The translations under genes and the position numbers were made by a program. 28,032 bases of DNA. Origin: JAFHCF01 sp048497495. Lineage in GTDB: Bacteria; Pseudomonadota; Alphaproteobacteria; Rhizobiales; Ancalomicrobiaceae. How positions within the stretch are numbered: the stretch's first letter is position 1; the number at the start of each line of letters is the position of its first letter. A model generated the notes under the pieces. It had not been told where the DNA came from and ran no database searches. It saw nothing but the letters and a program-made list of their open reading frames with translations. The DNA lies in assembly GCA_048497495.1 (NCBI GenBank), contig JAFHCF010000171.1, positions 1-28,032 on the forward strand, in the 5' to 3' direction. Shown here piece after piece: positions 16,487 to 23,950 of this stretch.

Positions 16487-16678
16487 CCCCCCTCCCTGTC
16501 CCTCCCCCTCGAGGGGGGAGGGGACGACGACGGAAAGTCTGGACCGGCCTTCGAACACCGTGCCGTTCGGCCGTGCGAATGCCGATCCGATGTGCGCCGA
16601 GACCGGCGCCGAAAATTCCGGCAGAGCCTCACCACTCGCGTCCCCTCCCCCCTGGAGGGGGAGGGACAGGGAGGGGGG
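16487..16678. repeat. large inverted repeat (MITE/REP-like element) inside the hut operon
   Basis: This accounts for most of the 310-base gene-free stretch between hutG and hutU. Two 37-base arms, 16487-16523 and 16642-16678, are reverse complements with one mismatch (TCGA versus TGGA at the centre). Each arm is also nearly self-complementary around its centre, with C-rich then G-rich halves, so each can fold alone or the two can pair across 118 bases. No ORF or transposase lies between. Such C/G-run palindromes are familiar intergenic repeats in Hyphomicrobiales genomes. It may terminate, attenuate or protect the transcript, and may be a non-autonomous mobile element. Confidence 0.75.
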
Positions 16679-16752
16679 GCTCGGCGCCGCAGAACACCAC
16701 GAACCGGCGACCACCGGACCAGACGCGCCTATCCGCCCCCAGGAGCCCCCCG

Positions 16753-18417
16753 ATGACCCGCATCGACAACGACCGCACCATCCGCGCCCCGCACGGGAGC
16801 GAGATCACCGCCCAGAGCTGGCTCACCGAGGCCGCCATGCGGATGCTGATGAACAATCTCGATCCCGACGTCGCCGAGCGGCCGTCGGAACTGGTGGTCT
16901 ATGGCGGCATCGGCCGGGCGGCGCGGGACTGGGAGAGCTACGACCGGATCGTCGCCACCCTGAAGCGATTGAGGGACGACGAGACCCTGCTGGTCCAATC
17001 GGGCAAGCCGGTCGGGGTCTTCAAGACCCACGCCGACGCGCCGCGCGTGCTGATCGCCAACTCCAACCTGGTCCCCCATTGGGCGACCTGGGACAAGTTC
17101 AACGAGCTCGATCGAATGGGCCTGATGATGTACGGCCAGATGACCGCCGGGTCGTGGATCTACATCGGCGCCCAGGGCATCGTGCAGGGCACCTACGAGA
17201 CCTTCGTGGAAGCCGGCCGTCGCCACTTCGGCGGGTCGTGGAAGGGCAAGTGGATCCTGACCGGGGGCCTCGGCGGCATGGGCGGCGCCCAGCCGCTCGC
17301 CGCCACCATGGCCGGCGCCTCCTGCATCGCCGTCGAATGCCAGCCGAGCCGCATCGATTTCCGCCTGCGCACCGGCTATCTCGACACCAAGGCCGACACG
17401 CTCGACGAGGCGCTGGCGATCGTCGAGGCGTCGTTCGCCGAGGGCAGGCCGGTCTCCGTCGGGTTGCTCGGCAACTGCTCCGAGGTCCTGCCGGAGATGC
17501 GCCGCCGCGGCATCCGCCCCGACTTCGTCACCGACCAGACCTCGGCGCACGATCCGATCAACGGCTACCTGCCGGCCGGCTGGAGCCTCGACCAATGGGC
17601 GTCGAAGCGAGAGAGCGACCCGAAGGCGGTCGAGATGGCGGCGCGGGCCTCGATGGCGGTGCATGTCCAGGCGATGCTCGACTGGTGGCACGAGGGCGTG
17701 CCGACCACCGACTACGGCAACAACATCCGCCAGATGGCCTTCGAGGAGGGCGTGACCGACGCCTTCGACTTCCCCGGCTTCGTCCCGGCCTATATCCGCC
17801 CGCTGTTCTGCCGGGGCATCGGCCCCTTCCGTTGGGCGGCACTCTCCGGCGATCCGGAGGACATCGCCAAGACCGACGCCAAGGTGAAGGAGCTGATCCC
17901 GAACGACCCACATCTCCACAACTGGCTCGACATGGCGGCCGAGCGCATCCAATTCCAGGGCCTGCCCGCCCGCATCTGCTGGGTGGGGCTGGGCGATCGC
18001 CATCGCCTGGGGCTGGCCTTCAACGAGATGGTCGCCAAGGGCGAGTTGAAGGCGCCGATCGTCATCGGTCGCGATCATCTCGACTCCGGCTCGGTCGCCT
18101 CGCCCAACCGGGAGACGGAGGCGATGATGGACGGCTCGGACGCGGTCTCCGACTGGCCGCTGCTCAACGCGCTCTTGAACTGCGCTTCCGGCGCGACCTG
18201 GGTGTCGCTGCATCACGGCGGCGGCGTCGGCATGGGCTTCTCGCAGCACGCCGGCATGGTGATCGTCGCCGACGGCACCGAAGCGGCGGCGAAGCGGCTC
18301 GCCCGCGTGCTGTGGAACGACCCGGCGACCGGCGTCATGCGCCACGCCGACGCCGGCTACGACATCGCCCGCGACTGGGCGGTTCGCCAAGGCCTCGACC
18401 TGCCGAGCCTGACATGA
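16753..18417 (+). CDS. hutU: urocanate hydratase HutU
   Basis: Adds water to urocanate to form 4-imidazolone-5-propionate, using NAD+ as an electrophilic cofactor. The 554-residue protein shows the NAD-binding glycine-rich run WILTGGLGGMGGAQPLAA, ECQPSRIDFRLRTGYLD, and GLPARICWVGLGDRHRLGLAFNEMV with Cys409, which corresponds to the active-site Cys410 of Pseudomonas urocanase. GRDHLDSGSVASPNRETEAM and LHHGGGVGMGFSQHAG are also intact. The ATG at 16753 follows AGGAG. Its stop overlaps the CoA transferase start in ATGA. It is separated from hutG by the inverted-repeat element, so it may be expressed partly apart from hutIHG. Confidence 0.97.
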   Translation: MTRIDNDRTIRAPHGSEITAQSWLTEAAMRMLMNNLDPDVAERPSELVVYGGIGRAARDWESYDRIVATLKRLRDDETLLVQSGKPVGVFKTHADAPRVLIANSNLVPHWATWDKFNELDRMGLMMYGQMTAGSWIYIGAQGIVQGTYETFVEAGRRHFGGSWKGKWILTGGLGGMGGAQPLAATMAGASCIAVECQPSRIDFRLRTGYLDTKADTLDEALAIVEASFAEGRPVSVGLLGNCSEVLPEMRRRGIRPDFVTDQTSAHDPINGYLPAGWSLDQWASKRESDPKAVEMAARASMAVHVQAMLDWWHEGVPTTDYGNNIRQMAFEEGVTDAFDFPGFVPAYIRPLFCRGIGPFRWAALSGDPEDIAKTDAKVKELIPNDPHLHNWLDMAAERIQFQGLPARICWVGLGDRHRLGLAFNEMVAKGELKAPIVIGRDHLDSGSVASPNRETEAMMDGSDAVSDWPLLNALLNCASGATWVSLHHGGGVGMGFSQHAGMVIVADGTEAAAKRLARVLWNDPATGVMRHADAGYDIARDWAVRQGLDLPSLT

Positions 18418-19616
18418 CCGCCGGCCCCTCCTCCCCCGACGGCGGACGGCCGCTGGACGGCCTTCGGGTGCTCGACTTCACCCGCGTGCTCTCCGGCCCC
18501 TACGCCACCGCGCTGCTGGCCGATCTCGGCGCCGACGTGATCAAGGTCGAGGCGCCCACGGGCGACGACTATCGCCACGTCGGCCCCTTCCTCGCGGACG
18601 GCTCCTCGGCGATCTTCGAGGCGGTCAACCGGGGGAAACGCGGCCTCGTCCTCGACCTCGGCTCTAACGCGGGTCGCGCCACGGCGCGCGACCTCGCCCG
18701 CGACGCCGACGTCGTCGTCGAGAACTTCCGCCCCGGCGTCGCCGACCGGCTCGGCATCGGCTGGGAGGCGCTGTCGGCGGAGAACCCGCGTCTGGTCTTC
18801 GCCTCGATCTCGGGCTTCGGCCAGAACGGCCCGGACGCCGGGCGCCCGGCCTACGACATCGTCGTCCAGGCGATGAGCGGGCTGATGCACGTCACCGGCG
18901 AGCCCGAGGGCCCGCCGACGCTGATCGGCGAATCGATCGCCGACGTGGTCTCCGGCCTCTTCGCCTCCTGGGCGATCCTCGCCGCCCTCCACGAGCGCGA
19001 CCGCACCGGGGTCGGCCGACGCATCGACGTGTCGATGTTCGACGCGATGATGGCGCTCCAGCCGCTGGTCGTCGCCCGGGCGCTGGCCTCGGGCGAGGCG
19101 CCGATGCGGGTCGGCAACCGCCATCCGCTCTCCGCCCCCTTCGGGGCCTTCCGCGCCGGCGACGGCAGTTTCGTCGTCGCCGTGCTCAACGAGAAGCTCT
19201 TCGCGAGCCTCGCCGCCGTCATCGGCCGACCGGCGCTCTCCGGCGACCCGCGCTTCGCCTCCGATTCGCTGCGGCTCGCGAACGAGGCGGCGCTGCGGGC
19301 CGAGATCGAGGCCTGGTCGCGCGGGCTCGCCGCGTCGGACGCGGTCGCCCGGCTGATCGCGGCGGGTGTTCCGGCGGCCGAGGTCGGCGACACGCTGACC
19401 GCGCTTGCGAGCGCCGAGGCGCGCGGCCGGCCGGTCACCCAGACCGTCGCCCATCCGGCGCTCGGGGCCTTCGCCGTGCCGGAACAACCGGCGCATTTCT
19501 CAGGCGCGCCGCGCGGCGTCTGCGCCCCCGCCCCCCGCCTCGGCGAGCATGACGCCGCGATCGCCGCCGATCCGTCGCGGGCGTGGGCCCCGCGTCCCGA
19601 GAAGGAGCTCCCATGA
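18414..19616 (+). CDS. family III CoA transferase (CaiB/BaiF type)
   Basis: Moves CoA between carboxylic acids through an enzyme-bound anhydride. The 400-residue protein has the N-terminal LDGLRVLDFTRVLSGPYATALLADLGADVIKVE signature, the catalytic Asp148 in GRPAYDIVVQAMSGLM, and the later GVGRRIDVSMFDAMMA block. It overlaps the hutU stop by four bases and the acyl-CoA dehydrogenase start by four bases, so it is translationally coupled to both. This is not a standard hut gene. With the dehydrogenase next door it could activate imidazole propionate, using urocanoyl-CoA as CoA donor and releasing urocanate for HutU. That substrate is inference; other short acids remain possible. Confidence 0.92.
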   Translation: MTAGPSSPDGGRPLDGLRVLDFTRVLSGPYATALLADLGADVIKVEAPTGDDYRHVGPFLADGSSAIFEAVNRGKRGLVLDLGSNAGRATARDLARDADVVVENFRPGVADRLGIGWEALSAENPRLVFASISGFGQNGPDAGRPAYDIVVQAMSGLMHVTGEPEGPPTLIGESIADVVSGLFASWAILAALHERDRTGVGRRIDVSMFDAMMALQPLVVARALASGEAPMRVGNRHPLSAPFGAFRAGDGSFVVAVLNEKLFASLAAVIGRPALSGDPRFASDSLRLANEAALRAEIEAWSRGLAASDAVARLIAAGVPAAEVGDTLTALASAEARGRPVTQTVAHPALGAFAVPEQPAHFSGAPRGVCAPAPRLGEHDAAIAADPSRAWAPRPEKELP

Positions 19617-20740
19617 GCCGCGCCCGAGCCGATGCCGCCATCGTCGATGCGATCGAGGTCTTCGCCCGCGAGGTTTTGGCGCCGCGCGCCGCCGAGATCG
19701 ACGAGAAGAGCCTCTTCGCCACGTTGCACCTCCGGTCGCTCGCCGAGATCGGGCTGATGGGCCTCAACCTGCCGGCCGAGGTCGGCGGCCCCGGGGTCGA
19801 TGCCTGGACGCTGTTCGAGGCGATCGCGGTGGTCGCCGGAGCCTGCGGCTCGACCGCCTCGATGGTCACCGCCCATTGGCTCGCCACCGATTCGATCCTG
19901 CACGGCGGCTCGGCCGAGCAGCATGCGCGCTTCCTGCCGCGCGCCGCGAGCGGCGAGATCCTCGGCGCCTTCGGGCTGACCGAACCGGGGGCCGGTTCCA
20001 ACCCCGTCGACATGACCACCCGCGCCAGCCGCGAGGGCGACGGCTGGCGGATCAAGGGCACCAAGCACTTCATCTCCAACGCCGGCGCCGCCGACTTCGT
20101 CGTCGTCTACGCCAAGACCGACCCGGCGGCGGGACCGCGCGGCATCTCCGCCTTCGTCGTCGAGCGCGGGACCGCCGGCCTGACCATCGGCGGCGCCGAG
20201 CGCACCATGGGGCTCAAGGGCGGCCATGTCTTCGAGGTGGTGCTCGATTGCGTCGTGCCGGACGCGAACCGTCTCGGACCGGAGGGGTCCGGCTTCCGCA
20301 CGGCGCTGAAGACCCTCGACGCCGGCCGGCTCGACATCGCCGCCTGCGCCGTCGGCATCGCCGAAGCAGCCTTCCAGGCGGCCCGCGCCTGGGCCGGAAG
20401 CCGCGAGGTCGGCGGCCACCCGATCGCCGAGTTCCAGGGCCTGCAATGGATGATCGCCGACATGGGTGTCGACATCGCGGCGGCGCGCGGCCTCGCCGAC
20501 GCGGCGACCGAGAAACGTGTCGCCGGCGCGCGTTATTCGCTGGAGGCCGCGATGGCCAAGCTCTTCGCCTCGGAGATGGCGGCCCGCGTCACCGACGCGG
20601 CGCTGCAGATCCACGGCGGCTACGGCTTCACCCGCGACCTGCCGCTGGAGCGCTACGTCCGCGACGTCCGCATCCTCCGGATCTACGAGGGCTCCTCGGA
20701 GGTCCAGCGCAACATCATCGCCCGCGCCCTGCTGGGTTGA
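19613..20740 (+). CDS. acyl-CoA dehydrogenase
   Basis: FAD enzyme that introduces an alpha-beta double bond into an acyl-CoA, passing electrons to electron-transfer flavoprotein. The 375-residue protein has the flavin and substrate loops GAFGLTEPGAGSNP and KGTKHFISNAG, and the C-terminal LQIHGGYGFTRDLPLERYVRDVRILRIYEGSSEVQRNIIAR region (quoted in part: IHGGYGF, IYEGSSEVQRN). Glu359 in YEG is the expected catalytic base. AAGGAG precedes the ATG, which overlaps the CoA transferase stop by four bases. In this position it could turn imidazolepropionyl-CoA into urocanoyl-CoA, an inference from context. No etfAB genes are in the window. Confidence 0.93.
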   Translation: MSRARADAAIVDAIEVFAREVLAPRAAEIDEKSLFATLHLRSLAEIGLMGLNLPAEVGGPGVDAWTLFEAIAVVAGACGSTASMVTAHWLATDSILHGGSAEQHARFLPRAASGEILGAFGLTEPGAGSNPVDMTTRASREGDGWRIKGTKHFISNAGAADFVVVYAKTDPAAGPRGISAFVVERGTAGLTIGGAERTMGLKGGHVFEVVLDCVVPDANRLGPEGSGFRTALKTLDAGRLDIAACAVGIAEAAFQAARAWAGSREVGGHPIAEFQGLQWMIADMGVDIAAARGLADAATEKRVAGARYSLEAAMAKLFASEMAARVTDAALQIHGGYGFTRDLPLERYVRDVRILRIYEGSSEVQRNIIARALLG

Positions 20741-20886
20741 GCCTGCGGGCGCGGAATTCGACGCGTGCCCCCTTGGACAAACCCGCGCCATGGCGCAAAT
20801 TCCAGCATCAGGGGGCGCAAGTCCCGTACTTGCCTCCCCGGGGCAGCCGAGCCGCCCGGCGGCAAGAGAAAAGGACCACCGCCCTC

Positions 20887-21477
20887 ATGCAAGTGCTCCG
20901 CTTCGCCGATCGCATCGCCTCGCGTTGGAAGAACGGCGGCGGCACCACCTGGGAATACGCGGTCCACCCCGCCGGCGCCGGGCTCGACGACTTCTTCTGG
21001 CGCGTCAGCCGGGCGCGGGTGGAAGGGCACGGCGCCTTCTCGATCTTCCCGGGGATCGACCGCAGTCTCACGGTGATCGACGGCGAGGTGATCGACCTCC
21101 TTCTGCCCGACCGCCGCGTTCGCCTCGATCAGGGCACGCCGCCCTATGGTTTTTCCGGCGATCTCTCGGTCGAATGCCGGGTGCCGGCGGGGCCGATCAC
21201 CGATCTCAACGTCATGACCCGGCGCGGTCGCTGGACCCATGCGATCGAACGGCTGAGGCTCGCCACCCCGACGCGGCTGGCGGTCGAGGGCGACGTCGCC
21301 TTCATCCTGGCGCTCGACGTCCTCGCCACCGAGGACGCGGCGGGCGAGCCCCTCACCCTCGCCTCGGGCGACGCGCTGCTGGTGGAGGGGGGGACCAGCG
21401 TTGCCCTCGACCCGACGGGCGGCAGCGGCGCGGTCCTCACCGTGACGCTCAGCCATCTCGATCGACCCTGGGTCTGA
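20887..21477 (+). CDS. hutD: HutD family protein
   Basis: HutD is a small cupin-fold protein of hut operons; its exact role is not settled, and it has been suggested to act as a governor binding formylglutamate or urocanate. The 196-residue protein shows the family start RWKNGGGTTWEYAVHPAG and FFWRVSRARVEGHGAFSIFPGIDRSLTVIDGE in the first 70 residues (shown in part), and DLNVMTRRGRW near 115. AAAAGGA lies about 12 bases before the ATG. A 146-base gap separates it from the acyl-CoA dehydrogenase, so it may have an additional promoter. It ends ten bases from the convergent ureohydrolase gene. Confidence 0.88.
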   Translation: MQVLRFADRIASRWKNGGGTTWEYAVHPAGAGLDDFFWRVSRARVEGHGAFSIFPGIDRSLTVIDGEVIDLLLPDRRVRLDQGTPPYGFSGDLSVECRVPAGPITDLNVMTRRGRWTHAIERLRLATPTRLAVEGDVAFILALDVLATEDAAGEPLTLASGDALLVEGGTSVALDPTGGSGAVLTVTLSHLDRPWV

Positions 21478-21487
21478 GCGCCTCTCG

Positions 21488-22549
21488 TCAGGCCACCGGC
21501 CGGTTGCCGATCGACGGCGAGAACACCATCAGCGCCAGGATCTCGAACAACACCTGGGCGGCGGCATGGGCCGTCGAGGTGTTGGCGTCGTATTGCGGCG
21601 CCACCTCGACGACGTCGCCGCCGACGATGTTCAAGCCGGCGAGGCCGCGCAGGAATTCGAGGATCTCGCGGGTCGAGGGACCGCCGACCTCCGGCGTGCC
21701 GGTGCCGGGCGCGAAGGCGGCATCGAGGCAGTCGACGTCGAAAGAGACGTAGACCGGGGCGTCGCCGACCACGGCGCGGGCCTTCTCGATGATCGCCGGG
21801 ATGCCCATCGCCGGCATCTCCTCGGCGTGGATCACCGTCATGCCGCTGTCGTAGGAGAATTCCCAGATGTATTCCGACGAGCCGCGAATGCCGATCTGGA
21901 TGGTCTTGGTCGGGTCGAGCACGCCCTCGAGCACCGCCTCGCGGAACGGCCCGCCGTGGTGGAACTTGGAATAGTCGAAGGGCCCGCCGGTGTCGCAGTG
22001 GGCGTCGAGGTGGATCAGCGCCACCGGGCGATCCTTGCCGAGCGCTTTCAGGATCGGCAGCGTCACCGAATGGTCGCCGCCGACGCCGAGCGGCACCACG
22101 CCGGCCGCCACCATCCTCGCCACATAGGCCTCGATGTCCTCGTGGCACATCTCGAGGCTGTAGCGCGAGCGGAAGATCACGTCGCCGACGTCGCCGACCC
22201 GGACCTCGCGGATCGGGATGCACTTCAGGAAATGCTCATAGGGCCCGATGCGCTCGATGGTGCGCACGGCGCGCGGTCCGAAGCGGGCGCCGGGGCGGTT
22301 GGTGACGCCGAGGTCCATCGGCACGCCGTAGATCGCCACCTGGAGGTCGCCGAAGTCCGGGTTCACCCGATCGAGCGGATGGTAGGGGGCGGTGAGAAAG
22401 GTCGGCACGCCGATGTAGGGCGCGGCGCGCGTGCCGTTCTCGTCGATGACCGCGGCGGCCACCCGGGCGCGTTCGGGATCATGGATCACGCCGTTGGAGA
22501 GATCGCCGTACTTGGCGCGCAGACGGGCCAATTCCTTCGCGTCGAACAT
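21488..22549 (-). CDS. speB: agmatinase-type ureohydrolase
   Basis: Manganese or nickel enzyme that cleaves urea or a similar product from a guanidino compound. The 353-residue protein has all six metal ligands: His160 (GGDHSV), Asp182-His184-Asp186 (HLDAHCD), and Asp271 and Asp273 (SFDVDCLD). It also has the agmatinase-like APGTGTPEVGG loop. The ATG at 22549 follows GAGGGGAT. An N-terminal extension of about 60 residues before LQVAIYGVPMDLG makes it longer than E. coli SpeB, as in several alphaproteobacterial members. Agmatine, guanidinobutyrate, guanidinopropionate or guanidine are all possible. It is convergent with hutD and divergent from the first Rrf2 gene, so it may be a single-gene unit; the gene symbol reflects family, not proven substrate. 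Confidence 0.8.
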   Translation of the reverse strand: MFDAKELARLRAKYGDLSNGVIHDPERARVAAAVIDENGTRAAPYIGVPTFLTAPYHPLDRVNPDFGDLQVAIYGVPMDLGVTNRPGARFGPRAVRTIERIGPYEHFLKCIPIREVRVGDVGDVIFRSRYSLEMCHEDIEAYVARMVAAGVVPLGVGGDHSVTLPILKALGKDRPVALIHLDAHCDTGGPFDYSKFHHGGPFREAVLEGVLDPTKTIQIGIRGSSEYIWEFSYDSGMTVIHAEEMPAMGIPAIIEKARAVVGDAPVYVSFDVDCLDAAFAPGTGTPEVGGPSTREILEFLRGLAGLNIVGGDVVEVAPQYDANTSTAHAAAQVLFEILALMVFSPSIGNRPVA

Positions 22550-22838
22550 TCTGATCCCCTCGAGTCGGCGGTTCGGCCATCGGGCCGGCGCCGCGTCCCG
22601 AGTTGGCCAGATCCGCTTCACTCCGGTCAAGTGCGTAGGACCGCGCCGACCGCGGAACAGCCCCGCTCCCGCGACGAGCCCGCGCCGTCGCGACCGTCGG
22701 AACCTCGCGGCAATTGAGGGCTTTCGGTTCAGATCATCCGTCTCTAGTGTGTCGGTCGCGCTCTTTCGGCCGGTCGTCCGCAATCTCGCCGGCGCGGCGA
22801 CCCGGTCCGAAGGACATTCTCCGGTTCGGCTCCAGATC
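22550..22838. other. divergent intergenic region between ureohydrolase and Rrf2 gene
   Basis: The 289 bases between two divergent starts must hold both promoters. It contains several GC-rich partial inverted repeats and one less GC-rich patch around 22718-22750, but no clear -35/-10 pair, HutC-like site or small ORF with a ribosome site. Confidence 0.4.
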
Positions 22839-23315
22839 ATGCGACTGACCAGCTATTCGAACTTCACGCTCCGGGTGCTGATGGTCGCCGCGGCGCGGGC
22901 GCCGGGCCTGACCACCGTCCAGGAGGTCGCCGGCGGCTTCGGCATCTCCAAGGCCCACTTGGTCAAATGCGTCCATCAATTGGGCGCCTGGGGCTATCTC
23001 GAGACGGTGCGCGGCAACGGCGGCGGCTTCCGGCTGGCGAAGTCGGCGACGTCGATCTCGCTCGGCGAGGTGATCCGACGGACCGAGGAAGGGTTCTCGC
23101 TGGTCGAATGTTTCGAACCGGCGACCAACACCTGTCCGATCGTGGCGCGCTGCCACCTGCGCGGCGCATTGAACCGGGCGACCGAAGTGTTTCTCGCCAC
23201 GCTCGACGAGATGACGCTCGCCGAGATCACCGACAACGGCGACGAGCTGCTGGAGATCCTCGACCTGCGGCGGTCTCCGCGAGCGGACTGCGACGAGGCA
23301 CGCCGCGCGGTCTGA
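22839..23315 (+). CDS. Rrf2-family Fe-S regulator, NsrR/RirA-like
   Basis: Predicted cluster-binding transcription factor of 158 residues. The N-terminal winged helix-turn-helix runs from MRLTSYSNFTLRVLMVAA through QEVAGGFGISKAHLVKCVHQL to a wing RGNGGGFRLAK. Three cysteines, Cys91, Cys99 and Cys105, have the C-x7-C-x5-C spacing. This spacing is known for rhizobial RirA (iron response) and Bacillus NsrR (nitric oxide response). The sequence context ECFEPATNTCPIVARC looks more NsrR-like. The ATG at 22839 matches the family start exactly. It ends four bases from the stop of a second Rrf2 gene on the other strand. Whether it senses nitric oxide or iron is open. Confidence 0.85.
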   Translation: MRLTSYSNFTLRVLMVAAARAPGLTTVQEVAGGFGISKAHLVKCVHQLGAWGYLETVRGNGGGFRLAKSATSISLGEVIRRTEEGFSLVECFEPATNTCPIVARCHLRGALNRATEVFLATLDEMTLAEITDNGDELLEILDLRRSPRADCDEARRAV

Positions 23316-23319
23316 CGGC

Positions 23320-23727
23320 TCAGACGGCGAGGTCGTCGAGGACGAGGTCGGCCAGGGTGAGCTTGTCGAGTTCGCCGCGAAACGCCGCATAGGCCTTCTC
23401 GCAGGCGCGGCGCAACTTGCACAGCGTCACGATCCGGCATTCGCGGTCGGTCCTGAGACGACAGGGGAAGAGGTTCTCCTCGGCCTCGAAGAGATCGACG
23501 ATCTCGGTCAGCGAGATCGTCTCGGGGGCGCGCGCCAGACGATAGCCGCCACCGCGGCCGCGCTTGCCCTCGAGATATCCGGCCTGCATCAACTCGTGGC
23601 ACGACTTCAGCACCAGTGCCTCGGCCAACCCGAGATCGGCGGCCATCTCCGGCATCGACATCGAGCGGTCGCGACGACAGACCATCAGGATTCGCATCGC
23701 GCCGTTGGTTGCGGCATTCATTCGCAT
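23320..23727 (-). CDS. second Rrf2-family Fe-S regulator
   Basis: Predicted cluster-binding regulator of 135 residues, shorter than the neighbouring one. It aligns from MRMNAATNGAMRILMVCRR with a helix-turn-helix at PEMAADLGLAEALVLKSCHELMQAG and wing RGRGGGYRLAR. Cys89, Cys97 and Cys103 again give C-x7-C-x5-C, in PCRLRTDRECRIVTLC. The ATG at 23727 matches the family N terminus although no good ribosome site precedes it; the longer open frame to 24060 is not family-like. It is tail to tail with the first Rrf2 gene and divergent from the ferritin-like gene across an AT-rich region. This suggests that it controls itself and that gene. The signal sensed is unknown. Confidence 0.82.
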   Translation of the reverse strand: MRMNAATNGAMRILMVCRRDRSMSMPEMAADLGLAEALVLKSCHELMQAGYLEGKRGRGGGYRLARAPETISLTEIVDLFEAEENLFPCRLRTDRECRIVTLCKLRRACEKAYAAFRGELDKLTLADLVLDDLAV

Positions 23728-23757
23728 GGAATCGAGCCAAACATATATTGCACATAT

Positions 23758-23769
23758 AACTTTAAAGTT
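23758..23769. promoter_or_regulatory. AT-rich palindrome in the Rrf2/ferritin-like divergent region
   Basis: AACTTTAAAGTT is a perfect 12-bp palindrome 31 bases upstream of the minus-strand Rrf2 start, in a strongly AT-rich island (about 23738-23775) within very GC-rich DNA. It is a candidate operator for an Rrf2 or other redox regulator and may also contain the minus-strand promoter. No specific motif match is claimed. Confidence 0.45.
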
Positions 23770-23950
23770 TATTCTCGTCGAAACGAGGACCGGTCGCAAG
23801 ATGGCCCGCCGGCCTGCGCCCAAGCGACGCGGCGGCCCCTCCACCGGGCGTCTCACGGCCCCCTCGGGGAGGTCTCGGGCGTCCACGGACCGATCGAAAC
23901 ACGCCGCCGGTTCGATCCGGTGTAACTTGCGACGACATGAGGAGAGCGAC

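Noticed and set aside
16487..16678. CRISPR array or insertion sequence in the hutG-hutU gap
   Set aside because: There are only two arms in inverted orientation, with no regular spacers, no transposase and no target-site duplication that I can identify.
20741..20886. Possible small gene or separate promoter between the acyl-CoA dehydrogenase and hutD
   Set aside because: The gap contains short palindromes such as GCGCCATGGCGC (20787-20798) and a TTGGAC hexamer, but no convincing -10 element or ORF with a ribosome site.
21488..22549. Ureohydrolase as the formiminoglutamase form of HutG
   Set aside because: The hut operon already has HutF and the deformylase-type HutG, which make the alternative enzyme unnecessary, and the sequence reads closer to agmatinases.
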